Shown: positions 7,720 to 17,434, numbered from the stretch's first letter. The stretch is DNA of 64,000 bases from Haloferax sp. Atlit-12N (GCF_003383095.1 NZ_PSYW01000001.1:1302001-1366000), one strand, 5' to 3'. Numbers and translations are program-made. Notes: a model not told the origin generated them from the letters alone.

Positions 7720-8463
7720 ATGTTCAAGGCCATCGTGAGCGCCGCGACGCTCCGGGACGCGCTCGACTCCGTGAGCGTCCTCGTCGACGAGTGTAAGATT
7801 CGACTCAACGAGGAGAGTCTCTCCATCCGCGCCGTCGACCCCGCGAACGTCGGCATGGTGGACCTCACGCTCGACGCGGCGGCGTTCGAATCCTACGAAG
7901 CCGACGGCGGCGTCATCGGCGTCAACCTCTCGCGCCTCGAAGAGGTCGCCGGGATGGCGGGCTCGGGCGACCTCATCCACCTCACGCTCGACGAGGAGAC
8001 GCGCAAGCTCAACATCCGTATCGACGGGCTGTCGTACACGCTCGCGCTCATCGACCCCGACTCGATTCGCCAGGAACCCGACATCCCGGACCTCGACCTC
8101 GCCGCGAACATCGTCCTCGAGGGGACGCACCTCGACCGCGGTATCAAGGCGGCCGACATGGTCTCCGACCACATCCGCCTCCGCGTCGACGGCGCGGAAG
8201 AGACGTTCCACATCGAGGCCGAAGGCGACACCGACGACGTGGACCTGTCGCTTCCCCCCGCGGACCTCATCAGCATCGAAGCCGGCGCTGCCGACTCGCT
8301 GTTCTCGCTGGACTACCTGAAGGACATGAACAAGGCGATTCCGACCGACGCCGAGGTCACCGTCGAACTCGGCGAGGAGTTCCCTGTCAAGCTTCACTAC
8401 CAGATCGCGGAAGGGATGGGCACCATCACGTACATGCTCGCCCCGCGCATCCAGAGCGACTGA
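7720..8463 (+). CDS. pcn: DNA polymerase sliding clamp PCNA
   Basis: PCNA is the ring-shaped clamp that tethers replicative polymerases, Fen1 and DNA ligase to DNA. The 247 residues match the normal archaeal length and both halves of the fold are present. Recognisable features include the N-terminal [17 protein letters not shown] helix, the [12 protein letters not shown] segment, the connector region around 120, and the C-terminal [20 protein letters not shown] strand and tail. The many acidic surface residues are typical of the halophilic protein. Only one PCNA is expected in haloarchaea, so it should be a homotrimer. It is monocistronic behind a strong promoter. Confidence 0.97.
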   Translation: MFKAIVSAATLRDALDSVSVLVDECKIRLNEESLSIRAVDPANVGMVDLTLDAAAFESYEADGGVIGVNLSRLEEVAGMAGSGDLIHLTLDEETRKLNIRIDGLSYTLALIDPDSIRQEPDIPDLDLAANIVLEGTHLDRGIKAADMVSDHIRLRVDGAEETFHIEAEGDTDDVDLSLPPADLISIEAGAADSLFSLDYLKDMNKAIPTDAEVTVELGEEFPVKLHYQIAEGMGTITYMLAPRIQSD

Positions 8464-8529
8464 GCGGACGTTTCGGCCACCGCGTCGTTCACCGACCATC
8501 CGAGCCGTCCCACTCGCTTCTCCTGACTC

Positions 8530-10296
8530 CTACCGGTCAGCGACGGCGTCGGCCGTCTCGTCCCGGCACCAGTACGGCAGTCGAACCGTCGCCGTCGTGC
8601 CGGTGTCGCCGCGACCCGTTGACTCGTCGGTCGCGTCGTCTTTCTCACCGTCCGTCTCGTCCCGCCCGTCTCTCACGTCGAAGGAGAGGTCGCCGCCGAG
8701 CGCGTCGACCGTCCACCGGACTGCCCAGAGACCGAGGCCGCTGCCGTGTTGGAGCGGCGACTCGCCGCCGGTCTCGACCACGGAGCGCTCGTAGTCGGGG
8801 ACGCCCGGGCCGTCGTCTTCGACGACGACGACGAGGTCGGCGTCGGCGGCCCGGACCGACACGGAGACGGTCGGGTCGTCGCCGCCGTGTTCGAGCGCGT
8901 TCTCGACGAGTTCGCGGACGAGGAGCTTCGCCGCCGATTCGCTCCCGGAGACCGACAGCGACTCGGGGGCGTCCACGTCGACCGAGCCGGCGTCGAACTC
9001 CGCGCGGACCTCGGTGACGCAGGTTCGGACCGTCTCGGCGACGTCGAATCGGCTGCCGCCGTCGATGCCGGCCATGACTCGCTCGACGGTCCGGGCCTTC
9101 TCGCCGAGCGAGAGGAGCTTGTTCGACCGCGCCCGTATCGTGTCGGTGGGGTCGCGCTGGTCCGCCGGGAGCCGCTCTGCGAGCATGTCGGCGTAGCCGA
9201 TGACGACCGTCATGTCGTTTCTGAGGTTGTGCCGGAGGACGCGGTTGAGGACTTCGAGCCGCTGTCGGCGGCGGACCCGCCCCGTCACGTCGGAGACGGT
9301 GACGGTCCTGCCGAGCCGGCGGCCGTGTTGGTCCGTGACCGGCGAGAGTGTCACCTCGTAGGTCCGGCGGCGGCGGTCGACCGTCACGTCCACGAGCTGT
9401 CGGTCCTCGTCGAGGTCGACCCCCGGAAGCACTGACGACAGCGGGTCGAACGCCGAGGCCGGGTCGAGGTCGAGGAGCGACGAGGCGGTCTCGTTGGCGT
9501 CGACCACGCGGTGCTCGCGGTCGAGGACGAGAATACCCACGGCCACGTCGTCGATAGCGGCGCGGCGGCCGAGCCGACCGGTCGCCGGCGAGAGCCCGAA
9601 CAGCTGGAACCGGTAGAGCGCGTGGCCGAACGTCGCACCCGTCACCGCGAGCGCGATGGGCGTGAAGTTCACCATCTGAAGCGGGCCGATGCCGAAGGTG
9701 TGGGCGACGTGGGCGACCGTCGGCGCGGTCGAGCCGATGGCGAGGGTGACCGCCTGCTCACGGTAGTGCGAGAGCCGTTCGACCAGCATCTCGATGACGA
9801 GGACCAATCCGGAGCCGATGATGACGTAGCCGTACACCGCGTGGAGGTAGTACCAGAGGCTCGGGTCGAACCGCACCGTGGCCGCACCGAACACCGGGTC
9901 GATGTGGTAGTTCGTCCACAGCAAGCCGTGGCTCGGGTTCGTGGCGAGCGCGACGACGGTGGCGGTCGGAAACACGAGGAGTCCGGCGATGAGCCGTCGC
10001 GAGAGGAGTTCGCCGCGGCCGGTGTAGGAAAGCGAGAACGCGAACCACGCGGGCGCGATGACGGCCTGCGCGACGTCGATGGGGATTTGGAACCAGAATC
10101 GGAGCGCGGGGTCGAACACCGTGAGCGCGACGCCGTAGGAGCCGGCCCAGAGCGCCGCCGAAAACAGGAGGACCGACAGCGACTTCGAACCGGGTTCGGT
10201 ACCCTCGCGCCAGGCGACGACCGCGATGGAGACGGAGACGAGCGCCGCGACGAGGCAGAGGACGACCAGCGGCGAGACGGCGACGACCGAAGGCAC
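8530..10296 (-). CDS. Histidine kinase with N-terminal 7TM sensor and PAS domain
   Basis: This is a 588-residue membrane sensor kinase. Residues about 5-225 contain seven hydrophobic segments of the 7TM histidine-kinase N-terminal type. About 240-340 is a PAS-like domain, and the rest is the kinase core: H-box VLRHNLRNDM, N-box ELVENALEHGG, G1 DDGPGVPD and G2 GSGLGLWAVRW. A DE-rich insert near residue 560 interrupts the C-terminal end. The start is GTG at 10296. No response regulator is adjacent, so it is an orphan kinase. The signal is unknown, although a lipid-soluble or membrane signal is suggested by the 7TM module. Confidence 0.9.
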   Translation of the reverse strand: MPSVVAVSPLVVLCLVAALVSVSIAVVAWREGTEPGSKSLSVLLFSAALWAGSYGVALTVFDPALRFWFQIPIDVAQAVIAPAWFAFSLSYTGRGELLSRRLIAGLLVFPTATVVALATNPSHGLLWTNYHIDPVFGAATVRFDPSLWYYLHAVYGYVIIGSGLVLVIEMLVERLSHYREQAVTLAIGSTAPTVAHVAHTFGIGPLQMVNFTPIALAVTGATFGHALYRFQLFGLSPATGRLGRRAAIDDVAVGILVLDREHRVVDANETASSLLDLDPASAFDPLSSVLPGVDLDEDRQLVDVTVDRRRRTYEVTLSPVTDQHGRRLGRTVTVSDVTGRVRRRQRLEVLNRVLRHNLRNDMTVVIGYADMLAERLPADQRDPTDTIRARSNKLLSLGEKARTVERVMAGIDGGSRFDVAETVRTCVTEVRAEFDAGSVDVDAPESLSVSGSESAAKLLVRELVENALEHGGDDPTVSVSVRAADADLVVVVEDDGPGVPDYERSVVETGGESPLQHGSGLGLWAVRWTVDALGGDLSFDVRDGRDETDGEKDDATDESTGRGDTGTTATVRLPYWCRDETADAVADR

Positions 10297-10411
10297 GGGT
10301 AGACCTCAGACTCGGCGCTCGTAACACTTGCGGGCCGCGGCGAAATTCGAGCGACGGTTTACCCGCGTCTCGGCCGCGGTGTCGTGTCGCGGCCGCGGCA
10401 CGCAGGACCAC

Positions 10412-11776
10412 TCAGGGCGCGTCCACTTCCGCCCGCGACCGGCGCGCTACGGACGCGAGGACGTAGACCACGGGCACGATGAGCGCGGCCCCGACGACGA
10501 ACGGCGACCAGTACGCGAGGACGTACAGCACCGCCATCGACGGCGGGCCGAGCGTCCGGCCGAGGCTTCCCGCGCCCTGCGTGACGCCGAAGGCGTTGCC
10601 CTGCTGGTCGGCCGACGCCGACGTGGAGACGAGCGTCGACAGCGAGACGTTCAACATCCCGTTGCCGAACGACAGCAGCGCCCCGACGAAGAGGAGCGCC
10701 ACGAGTTCGCGGGTGAGCCACGGTGGGCCGCCGACCGCGGGGAGCACCGCCCCGATGTCGGGCGAAAAGGGGAGCAACGCGAGCGAGAGTAGGAGCCCGA
10801 CCGCGCCGACGACAGCCAGTTTCGCCTCCGAGTACCGCCGGGCGAGTCGGCCGACGACGACCCCCTGGTTCAGCGTGCCGAGCAAGCCGATGTAAGTCAG
10901 AAACAGCGCCGTCTCAGTCTCGCCGTAGCCGTACACGTCGGCCGCGAAGGGGATGAACATGACCTGAATCCCCGAGAAGGCGACCGAGACGACGAAAAAG
11001 GAGACGACGAGCCCCCGGAGGTCGTCGTCGTCGAGGGCGGTGCGGAACTGCGAGACGAGCGTCGTCGCGGGCGTACCGGCCGGCGCGCGGGTGCGCTCGG
11101 GTTCGCGCAGGAAGACGAACGCGAAGCCGAGGCTCACGAGGCTCAACGCCGCCGCGGTGAAACTCGGCAGGGAAAAGCGCGTCGCGGGCACGAACGACGG
11201 GAGCAGGTCGCGGGCGAGCGCGACCACCGGGTCGGACGCCATCAGCCCGCCGATTGCCGGGCCGAAGATGAACCCGAGACTGAACGACGCGCCGACGAGA
11301 CCGAGCGCACCGGCCCGCCGCGCAGGCGGCGTGATGTCGGCGATGTACGCCTGCGCCGTGGCGATGTTGCCGCCCATCGCGCCCGCGAGCATCCGCGAGG
11401 CGAACAGCGTCGCCACCGCGAGCCCCGTCCCGAACAGCAGGTCGATTTCGCCGGCGACGCCGAAGACGGTCCACGCGAGGACGCTCCCGACGAGCGATAG
11501 CATGATGACCGGCCGGCGGCCACGCTGGTCGGAGATGCGGCCGAGGACTGGCGCGAAGAGGAACTGCATGAGCGAGTACGACGCAGCCAAGAGGCCGATG
11601 TACACGTCGCTGACGCCGAAGCTCCGGACGTAGAACGGTAGGATAGGAATGACGACCCCGAACCCGAGGAGGTCGATGAAGACGACGGCGATGACGACCG
11701 CGAGGGCGCGGCGCGTTCCCCGCGACTCCTCGGGGAACTCGGCGTCGGGAGAGACGGCGGACTCGGGGGCACTCAC
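10412..11776 (-). CDS. Major facilitator superfamily exporter (TetA/Bmr-like)
   Basis: This 454-residue transporter has 12 predicted spans. Motif A appears as GRISDQRGRRPVIM after span 2, and FIDLLGFGVVIPILPFYV forms span 1, as in drug/H+ antiporters of the DHA1 (TetA, Bmr) group. The frame is open further upstream, but that part is Arg-rich shadow sequence overlapping the next gene. GTG 11776 (VSAPESAV...) gives a normal short acidic N-terminus and has a GTTAGG-like box A about 25 nt above it. The substrate is unknown. It is not linked to a regulator. Confidence 0.88.
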   Translation of the reverse strand: MSAPESAVSPDAEFPEESRGTRRALAVVIAVVFIDLLGFGVVIPILPFYVRSFGVSDVYIGLLAASYSLMQFLFAPVLGRISDQRGRRPVIMLSLVGSVLAWTVFGVAGEIDLLFGTGLAVATLFASRMLAGAMGGNIATAQAYIADITPPARRAGALGLVGASFSLGFIFGPAIGGLMASDPVVALARDLLPSFVPATRFSLPSFTAAALSLVSLGFAFVFLREPERTRAPAGTPATTLVSQFRTALDDDDLRGLVVSFFVVSVAFSGIQVMFIPFAADVYGYGETETALFLTYIGLLGTLNQGVVVGRLARRYSEAKLAVVGAVGLLLSLALLPFSPDIGAVLPAVGGPPWLTRELVALLFVGALLSFGNGMLNVSLSTLVSTSASADQQGNAFGVTQGAGSLGRTLGPPSMAVLYVLAYWSPFVVGAALIVPVVYVLASVARRSRAEVDAP

Positions 11777-11841
11777 GACACTACACAGGTTCGAGAAGCG
11801 CCTAACGGTTGCGCCGGGGTTCTGGAGACTGAGGTCGACGC

Positions 11842-12435
11842 TCAGGAACGGTATCTGTCGATGACGCGCTTGGCCGAGACGGCCTTCTCCTTCCAGCCGT
11901 AGCCCGCGTCGTAGACGTGGCGCTTCTTCTCGACGAGTTCGGCGGGCGTCGCCTCCTCGAAACCGCCACGGTCCCACGAGCCGGTGTCACGGAGCCAGTT
12001 GACGACGTTCTCGCGCGTCTCGGGCCACGACAGGCCGACCATCTCGTACCACGCTATCATGGCGAAGACGGCGTTGTCGTGACAGCCGGGGACGCTCCCG
12101 TACTGGTGGAGCGTCCGCATCGGCTCCCGGGTCGGCTCGGACACCTCCTCTCTGAACTCCTCGGCGGTGAGGAGCCGAAGGACGCCCGAGTTCGCTTCCG
12201 ACACCCGCTCGTCGCGCTTGAGTCGGCGGAGCGCGGCCTGCTGGAGCGGCCCCCACTCGCCCGGCGCTTCGCGGCGGAGCGTCTCCTCGTCGCACGGGCC
12301 GCCCGCGAGGACGGAGATGATGTCGACGTAGGCCCGCTCGACTTCGACCCACGGCGTCCCCTCGAAGCGGCAGTCGGCGTCGTGGAGACTGGTCGTGGCG
12401 CGGCAGTCCGGACACGGGTAGTCGAAGTGCGGCAC
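11842..12435 (-). CDS. Haloarchaeal protein of unknown function with N-terminal Cys pair
   Basis: The 197-residue soluble protein starts with a possible zinc site (PCPDC, then a third Cys near 23). It is followed by a region with the feel of a winged helix (DIISVLAGGPCDEETLRRE, AALRRLKRDERV) and a C-terminal part rich in Trp/Tyr (NWLRDTGSWDRGGF, YGWKEKAV). The start is GTG at 12435, 27 nt below a CCTATTACC box A on the minus strand, which fixes it. I do not recognise a named family. The layout could suit a nucleic-acid-binding protein, but that is inference. It is divergent from priL. Confidence 0.8.
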   Translation of the reverse strand: MPHFDYPCPDCRATTSLHDADCRFEGTPWVEVERAYVDIISVLAGGPCDEETLRREAPGEWGPLQQAALRRLKRDERVSEANSGVLRLLTAEEFREEVSEPTREPMRTLHQYGSVPGCHDNAVFAMIAWYEMVGLSWPETRENVVNWLRDTGSWDRGGFEEATPAELVEKKRHVYDAGYGWKEKAVSAKRVIDRYRS

Positions 12436-12543
12436 GTGAGAGCCTGAGGAAGTGGTCGGTAATAGGTTGTGTGATGCGCCGTCGTCGCGACGAGGGCTGT
12501 GACGGGCTCACGCGACCCGTGCGCCACCGCCGAATCCGTCGCG

Positions 12544-12549
12544 TTTATC
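12544..12549 (+). promoter_or_regulatory. Box A for priL
   Basis: TTTATC lies 25-30 nt before ATG 12574. This decides between several in-frame starts of priL and argues against the longer frame that begins at 12499. Confidence 0.5.
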
Positions 12550-12573
12550 GGTGGGCACCCGGAACGTGGCGGT

Positions 12574-13680
12574 ATGCGGATGCGCCCGCTCCACGCCCGA
12601 TACCCGTTCTTCGCCGCGGCCAGAGAGGCGGTCGAATCGGCCGACGTCGCCATCGCGACGCTCGTCGCCGAGGACGCCCCGGCCGTCGAGCGTGGCGTCG
12701 AGCGCGTCGAGCGCGCCCTCATGGAGGGCACCGTCGAGCCCGACCCCGACGAGGCCTACGGGTGGGACACCCAGACGGAACTGCTCTCGTACCCCATCTC
12801 GCGCATCATCGTCTCGCTCGTCGAGACGCCCGCGGCGGTGGACAAGTACGCCCGCGCCGAGGCCGACACGGCCTACGAGCGCATGCTCGCCGACTTCGAC
12901 GCCGGCGACGACGACGTCCACGGCGATGCCCGCGCGAACCTCGACGACTTCCTCCGCGAGTTCGACCTCGACGGCGCGGTGCGGGCCGAATCGAACCGGA
13001 ACCGGAACAGCCGCCGCGCGCCCGACCATTACTGGGTCGACGTGGGGCCGTACCTCACTTACTCCGACACCGACTGGGGCGCGGACTGGCGACTCGTCAA
13101 CCGCTCGCTGGCCGACGGCGCGGTTCGCGTCACCCGCGAGGAGCTCTCGGAACTGCTCCGCGAGGCGGCCCGCCGCCGGGTCGCCGAGGGGCTTCCCTTC
13201 GCCGTCCGCGGGAGCGACGCCGGCGACCGACTCGCCGACGCGCTCAAACCCCACGTCGAGCGCCTGCGGAACCTGCTTTCGGACCGCGGCGCGGTCAACG
13301 TCGTCTACGTCGACTCGGTGGACCCCGACCACTTCCCGCCCTGCGTCGAAGCGCTGTTGGCGCGGGCGCAGGACGGCGAGGACCTCCCGAACGAGGCGGC
13401 GTTCGCGCTCGCGGCGTTCCTCGTCGGCGTCGGCCTCGAACCCGAGGCGGTCGGGGGCGTCGTCGGCGACGCGAACGCCGAGGAGTTGCAAAAGCTGGCG
13501 ACCGTCCTCTCGGACTCCAGCGGGTCGCAGTACGCGCCGCCGACCTGCGAGACGATGCAGGCGTACGACCTCTGTGTGAACCGCGACGACCGCTGTGACA
13601 CCATCAAGCACCCGATGAAGTACTTCGAGACGGCGACGAACGACGCGGACGCGGCCGCCGCGGACGAAGCCGCCGACTGA
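12574..13680 (+). CDS. priL: DNA primase large subunit PriL
   Basis: PriL pairs with catalytic PriS to make the replication primase. It contacts PriS through the N-terminal domain and uses a C-terminal 4Fe-4S domain for primer initiation. The product has 368 residues. The N-terminus MRMRPLHARYPFF is characteristic, WVDVGPYL lies mid-protein, and four C-terminal cysteines (in DHFPPCVEALL, PPTCETM, YDLCVN and RCDTIKHPMKYF) are positioned to ligate the cluster. The acidic Ala/Asp tail is halophilic. The start was chosen by box A spacing, and ATG 12580 is an alternative. The partner priS is not in this window. Confidence 0.95.
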   Translation: MRMRPLHARYPFFAAAREAVESADVAIATLVAEDAPAVERGVERVERALMEGTVEPDPDEAYGWDTQTELLSYPISRIIVSLVETPAAVDKYARAEADTAYERMLADFDAGDDDVHGDARANLDDFLREFDLDGAVRAESNRNRNSRRAPDHYWVDVGPYLTYSDTDWGADWRLVNRSLADGAVRVTREELSELLREAARRRVAEGLPFAVRGSDAGDRLADALKPHVERLRNLLSDRGAVNVVYVDSVDPDHFPPCVEALLARAQDGEDLPNEAAFALAAFLVGVGLEPEAVGGVVGDANAEELQKLATVLSDSSGSQYAPPTCETMQAYDLCVNRDDRCDTIKHPMKYFETATNDADAAAADEAAD

Positions 13681-13796
13681 CAGGGAAAGGGAGACGGGAG
13701 ACATTCCTGCGGGCCGTCAACAGACCGCCGAGCGCCGCCGCTGCGCGTCGAGCGCTGGCGTGGCGACGACCGGGCCGCCGAAACCGACCGACCGGG

Positions 13797-14000
13797 TTAG
13801 GAAGAACGCGACAGCCAAACGCCGATACCAGCCATCACGAGGACGAACGCCGTGATAGCGCCGACGAGTGCGAACCCGCCGGTGGAGATGAGTCCACTCT
13901 GGTTGTAGGTCGCACCGATGCCGACGATGAGGGCGATAAACACCCCGACCGCGACGATGGAGACGGCAATCTTCCGCCGCATCTCCGCTTCGATAGCCAT
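13797..14000 (-). CDS. 67-residue membrane protein with two spans
   Basis: Starting at ATG 14000 the product is a small protein with a charged N-terminus (MAIEAEMRRKI), two hydrophobic helices (about 12-32 and 40-60) separated by a Tyr-Asn-Gln loop, and the tail WLSRSS. A CTTTTAG box A on the minus strand at about 14022-14028 lies the right distance above this start and excludes the longer 88-residue reading. Two-span proteins of this size are frequent in haloarchaea. No function can be given. Confidence 0.75.
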   Translation of the reverse strand: MAIEAEMRRKIAVSIVAVGVFIALIVGIGATYNQSGLISTGGFALVGAITAFVLVMAGIGVWLSRSS

Positions 14001-14177
14001 GCGACGACGTATCCGCGGCCGTTCTAAAAGGTCTTCGATGGGCGGATGCCCGACGAGAGCCACTCACGCGCCCGATTTTCCACGTGAAACGAGGGTTTAG
14101 GTCGTTCGAGAACCTATACACAGGTAACGGAAACTGACCCCGGACAGCCGCTGGTAGGGTCGGAATCCCGCACCACC

Positions 14178-14867
14178 ATGACGCACATCGCACACACACC
14201 CGCGTCGACTCGCCGCCCGGTGCGCCGCAAGACCACACTCCCGTCCGACGGACTGGCCGGTCGCGCCCGCCGCGCCCGCGTCGAACCGATGGCCGTCCGG
14301 CCGCTCCGCGACGGTCGCTACGTCGTCGAAACCGACGGCGGCACCTACGTCGTCGACGTGGAGGCGCGCACCTGTACCTGCCCAGACAACGCCATCCGGC
14401 ACGCCCGCTGTAAGCACCTCCGCCGGGTCGCCATCGAAATCACCCGCGGCGAAGTTCCGCCGCCGGGCCGCCGGAGCGCCACCTGCGCCGTCTGCGGCGA
14501 CGAGACGTTCGTCCCGATGGACGCGACGGGGCCACAGCTCTGTCCCGACCACGAACACCGCGCCGGCGACCTCGTCCACGACCGCGAGAGCGGGAGCCTC
14601 CTCGTCGTCACGCGGGCGCTCGGCACCCGCGCCGACGAGACGCCGACCGAGACGGGACGTCTCGTCTCGGAGTACGAGAGCAACCGCGACTACGGCGACC
14701 ACGAACCGGCCTTCGAGGCCGTGTATCTGGACTCGCTGCCGGTGAACGCCGGCCTCGCCGACCTCGGCGAACTGCACGCCTACCGGTTCCCCGCCTCGCG
14801 GCTCAGCCGCGTCGAGCGCGGGTTCGTCGGCGCTCGCACGCTCGGCGAGCGACTCGCTCGGGCGTGA
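14178..14867 (+). CDS. SWIM zinc-finger domain protein
   Basis: The 229-residue protein contains a SWIM-type zinc finger near residues 60-85 (CTCPDNAIRHARCKHLRR, pattern CxC...CxH), a module for DNA or protein binding. A second cysteine/histidine cluster follows (CAVCG at about 101 and QLCPDH at about 120), suggesting an additional zinc site. The first 40 residues are basic and probably unstructured. The C-terminal 90 residues have mixed alpha/beta character without a known motif. SWIM proteins partner RecA-family paralogues in other lineages. Here the nearby recombination gene hjc, in the opposite orientation, may be coincidence. Confidence 0.82.
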   Translation: MTHIAHTPASTRRPVRRKTTLPSDGLAGRARRARVEPMAVRPLRDGRYVVETDGGTYVVDVEARTCTCPDNAIRHARCKHLRRVAIEITRGEVPPPGRRSATCAVCGDETFVPMDATGPQLCPDHEHRAGDLVHDRESGSLLVVTRALGTRADETPTETGRLVSEYESNRDYGDHEPAFEAVYLDSLPVNAGLADLGELHAYRFPASRLSRVERGFVGARTLGERLARA

Positions 14868-14903
14868 GCGAACGCGGAGGATTAAGGAACTCGCGTCGCG
14901 GCC

Positions 14904-15326
14904 TCAGTCGCCGCCGAGTTTGGTCTGGGTCGGACCGCCGGTGAACGACTCGAAGTCCTCGCCTTCCGCCAGCGCCGTCTCCTTTTTCACCCGGTAGTTC
15001 CCGCCGTCGGTCACGTAGAGGTCGCCGGGGTGGAAGAAGTACCAGTCCTCGCGGTCGAATCGGACGGCGATGCGGGCCTTCGCGCCGAAGTTCCGCGAGA
15101 AGTAGACGAGCGCTTCGACCTCCTCGCCGCTCAGGTAGATGGGGCGACCGCTGGAGGACTTCGCCTCGATAGCGTAGAAGACCTCGCCGTTGCCCGCGAG
15201 CACGTCGGGGAGTTCGCGCGTCGTCGCGCTCCCGGAGGCGGGCGCGCGCATGACGGCGAACCCGGCCTCGTCGAGAGCGTTGACGAGTTCGCGCTCGCGT
15301 CGGTCTCCCTTTCTGTTCGAAGACAT
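14904..15326 (-). CDS. hjc: Holliday junction resolvase Hjc
   Basis: Hjc cuts four-way DNA junctions symmetrically during recombination. The 140-residue product has the archaeal resolvase nuclease motif: Glu in [12 protein letters not shown], Asp in ELPDVLAG, and ExK in FYAIEAKSS, with Ser/Thr residues between (GSATTR). The start [12 protein letters not shown] at 15326 fits archaeal Hjc proteins. The longer open frame to 15395 is rejected because it extends beyond the conserved N-terminus. The downstream third ([18 protein letters not shown]) is typical of the haloarchaeal form. The upstream TrmB-type gene ends at 15405, leaving a 78-bp gap. Confidence 0.93.
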   Translation of the reverse strand: MSSNRKGDRRERELVNALDEAGFAVMRAPASGSATTRELPDVLAGNGEVFYAIEAKSSSGRPIYLSGEEVEALVYFSRNFGAKARIAVRFDREDWYFFHPGDLYVTDGGNYRVKKETALAEGEDFESFTGGPTQTKLGGD

Positions 15327-15404
15327 GGTCTGGAGTCGGCCGCGGGCGGTGATAAATGGGACGACCGGCGTCCGGGAGCGCAGTTGCCCCGGCACGGCGC
15401 GGTG

Positions 15405-16193
15405 TCACTCGAAAAGCGGGACGGCCTCTCCCCACAGCGCCCGGAACTGGCGGTCGAACTCGCCGACGACGCCCGCGTCCGTCACCACGACGACGCCGAG
15501 GCGGTCGGCGGCGGACTGTGGGTGCGGAATATCGACCGACGCGACCGTCCCGTCGACGACGTCGAACGAGACCGGCAGCTGCGGCAGGGTCCGGGCTCGA
15601 ACCGTCTGCGGCTTCGACGCCACGAGTTCCCGAAACTCGTCGGGGAGCGAGTCGAGCACGGCGTCGCTGAGGAGCAACGATACGTCGAGGTCGTCGCGAG
15701 CGCCCTCGAAGAACGCGTCGAACTCCGTGCGGAGCGTCTCCCACGAGGCCCGCTCGTACGGCGGACCGACCGCGGCCGAGACGGACTCGGTCGCCGACCG
15801 CACGTGTTCGTGCATCGCCGTCCGCATCTCGTCGCCCCCGAGGCGGCCGAGCCAGACGCTCCCGTCGGCCGGCGGTGTCGGCAAGAGGTTCGACCGGACC
15901 GCGTCGGCCACGTCGCGATACCGTGTCCACTCCTCGCGCAGTTCCGCGGCGCGCTCGGCCAGCAGTCGCTCGACCGCCGCGGCCGGGGCGACGGCGACGT
16001 ACCGCGTCGGCTGGGTCGACTGCGTGCGGACCAGCCGGCGCGACCGAAGCCCGTTGAGCACGTCGTAGACCCGGCCGTTCGGGACGCCGCTCGCGTCCGA
16101 GACGGTCGCGGCCGTCGCGGCACCCGTGACGAGGAGCGTCCGATAGACCTTCTCCTCGTAGTTCGACAGGCCGAGTTCCCCGAGTTCGGTCAT
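15405..16193 (-). CDS. TrmB-family transcriptional regulator
   Basis: The 262-residue protein starts MTELGELGLSNYEEKVYRTL, the signature of TrmB winged-helix regulators, with the recognition helix in ASGVPNGRVYDVLNGL (around 40-55). Residues about 100-262 form an effector domain related to the phospholipase-D-like C-terminal domain of this family. TrmB proteins usually sense sugars or other metabolites and can repress or activate. It is divergent from the SMR exporter at 16315, which makes that gene its nearest candidate target. The longer start at 16214 adds seven residues before the conserved motif and is less likely. Confidence 0.87.
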   Translation of the reverse strand: MTELGELGLSNYEEKVYRTLLVTGAATAATVSDASGVPNGRVYDVLNGLRSRRLVRTQSTQPTRYVAVAPAAAVERLLAERAAELREEWTRYRDVADAVRSNLLPTPPADGSVWLGRLGGDEMRTAMHEHVRSATESVSAAVGPPYERASWETLRTEFDAFFEGARDDLDVSLLLSDAVLDSLPDEFRELVASKPQTVRARTLPQLPVSFDVVDGTVASVDIPHPQSAADRLGVVVVTDAGVVGEFDRQFRALWGEAVPLFE

Positions 16194-16314
16194 AGGCGGG
16201 ACTCCCTCGCCCACAAGTTAGTATTTTGATGTTTCTTGGCCGGCCGCGAGCAACGAACCGCAAGTGGCGGGCGATTGCAGAACGCTCATCCGGGTCGTGG
16301 CGGGACCGACGGAC

Positions 16315-16647
16315 ATGAACCCGTACGTGTTACTCGCCGGCGCAATCGCGTCGGAACTCGTCGGAACGACCGCGCTCAAACTGTCCGCGGGGTTTTCCAA
16401 GCCCGTGCCGAGCCTCGGCGTGGTAGTCGGCTACGGTCTCGCGTTCTACCTCGTCTCGCTGACGCTCGAAGAGCTCCCCATCGGTGTGGTGTACGGGACG
16501 TGGGCCGCGCTGGGCATCGTCGGCGTCGCGGCCATCGGCGTCGTCGTGTTCGACGAACCGGTCGACCTGACGGGCGTCGTCGGCCTGCTTCTCATCCTCG
16601 CCGGAATCTACTGCGTCAACGTCCTCTCGGAGATGGCCGCGCACTGA
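16315..16647 (+). CDS. Small multidrug resistance (SMR) family transporter
   Basis: The 110-residue protein has four hydrophobic helices and the SMR hallmark glutamate at residue 14 (AGAIASELVGTTALKLS), which couples proton and substrate in EmrE and Gdx. The PIGVVYGTWAALGIVG stretch in helix 3 is also characteristic. SMR proteins work as antiparallel or paired homodimers exporting cations or guanidinium. The start MNPYVLL at 16315 places the glutamate correctly. The upstream in-frame extension is not membrane-like and is rejected. It is divergent from a TrmB-type regulator. Confidence 0.9.
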   Translation: MNPYVLLAGAIASELVGTTALKLSAGFSKPVPSLGVVVGYGLAFYLVSLTLEELPIGVVYGTWAALGIVGVAAIGVVVFDEPVDLTGVVGLLLILAGIYCVNVLSEMAAH

Positions 16648-16707
16648 CGCCGGCGTCGAAGCGGACGCGCCACCAGAGCTATCCATCGGCTGGCAGATAC
16701 TGCTCGT

Positions 16708-17391
16708 ATGAACCGCGAGAACTGGCACGCCGTCGTCCTCCTCGTTCTCGGGGTCGCCCTCCTCGCGAACCCGCTTTTCCTCTATCCCGACGACGTCTCC
16801 TACGAGAAGACGTACACCTACGAGGCGTCGGCGATTGACTACCTGCCGCACACTTCGGACGCGTTCTACCGGGTCAAATCGTGCGGCTGGAACCCCCTCC
16901 AGTCGGCGGAGTGCGCCGGCATCATCGACATGGCTCGCGGCGACCCGGTCGAACTCGAGTTGGACCCGGACCGCGACGTCGACCCCGAGTTCTGGTCGTT
17001 CGACTACGTCAGAACCGACGGCCGCTACTTCGAACCGAACGCGACGCTCGACGGGCGCACCCTCACGCTCTCGCTCCAGCCGGTTTCGACCGAGACGGTC
17101 AAGCGCAACCTCTCGGAGGACCTCGACGAGTCGCCGCGGTACGTCCGCGAGGCCGTCCGAAACGGCAGTAGCACCGTGACCGAGGAGGAACTGTACGAGC
17201 CGGAGACGCACTACGTCGCGTTCGAGGGCCGGTACTACATCGTCGAACCGGCCGAAAGCGAGCGCGTCCCGACCGGCTGGGGGTGGAAAGCGCCCTCCGA
17301 CGCGGCTATCGAGGCGATGCGACTCGCGGCGTGGATCGGCGGCGTCGCGTGCGTCTGGCGAGCGGGCGAGTGGACCGAACGCGGTCGCTGA
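16708..17391 (+). CDS. Exported membrane-anchored protein of unknown function
   Basis: The 227-residue protein has an N-terminal hydrophobic segment (about 8-26, VVLLVLGVALLANPLFL), a long hydrophilic region of about 170 residues with several Tyr and a pair of Cys (near 57 and 67), and a C-terminal hydrophobic helix near 205-217. It is probably a surface domain held by two anchors. No lipobox or twin arginine is present. The order of a single domain between two anchors is common in uncharacterised haloarchaeal proteins. I cannot assign a family. Confidence 0.75.
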   Translation: MNRENWHAVVLLVLGVALLANPLFLYPDDVSYEKTYTYEASAIDYLPHTSDAFYRVKSCGWNPLQSAECAGIIDMARGDPVELELDPDRDVDPEFWSFDYVRTDGRYFEPNATLDGRTLTLSLQPVSTETVKRNLSEDLDESPRYVREAVRNGSSTVTEEELYEPETHYVAFEGRYYIVEPAESERVPTGWGWKAPSDAAIEAMRLAAWIGGVACVWRAGEWTERGR

Positions 17392-17434
17392 CGGCTGTGA
17401 GAAACGAGAGAGAGCGCGGGGAGCGTGAGTCGGC

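Noticed and set aside
13717-14238. 173-codon minus-strand frame with an appealing N-terminus
   Set aside because: It covers a box A and overlaps the better supported 67-residue membrane protein in another frame. Composition is Arg-rich shadow.
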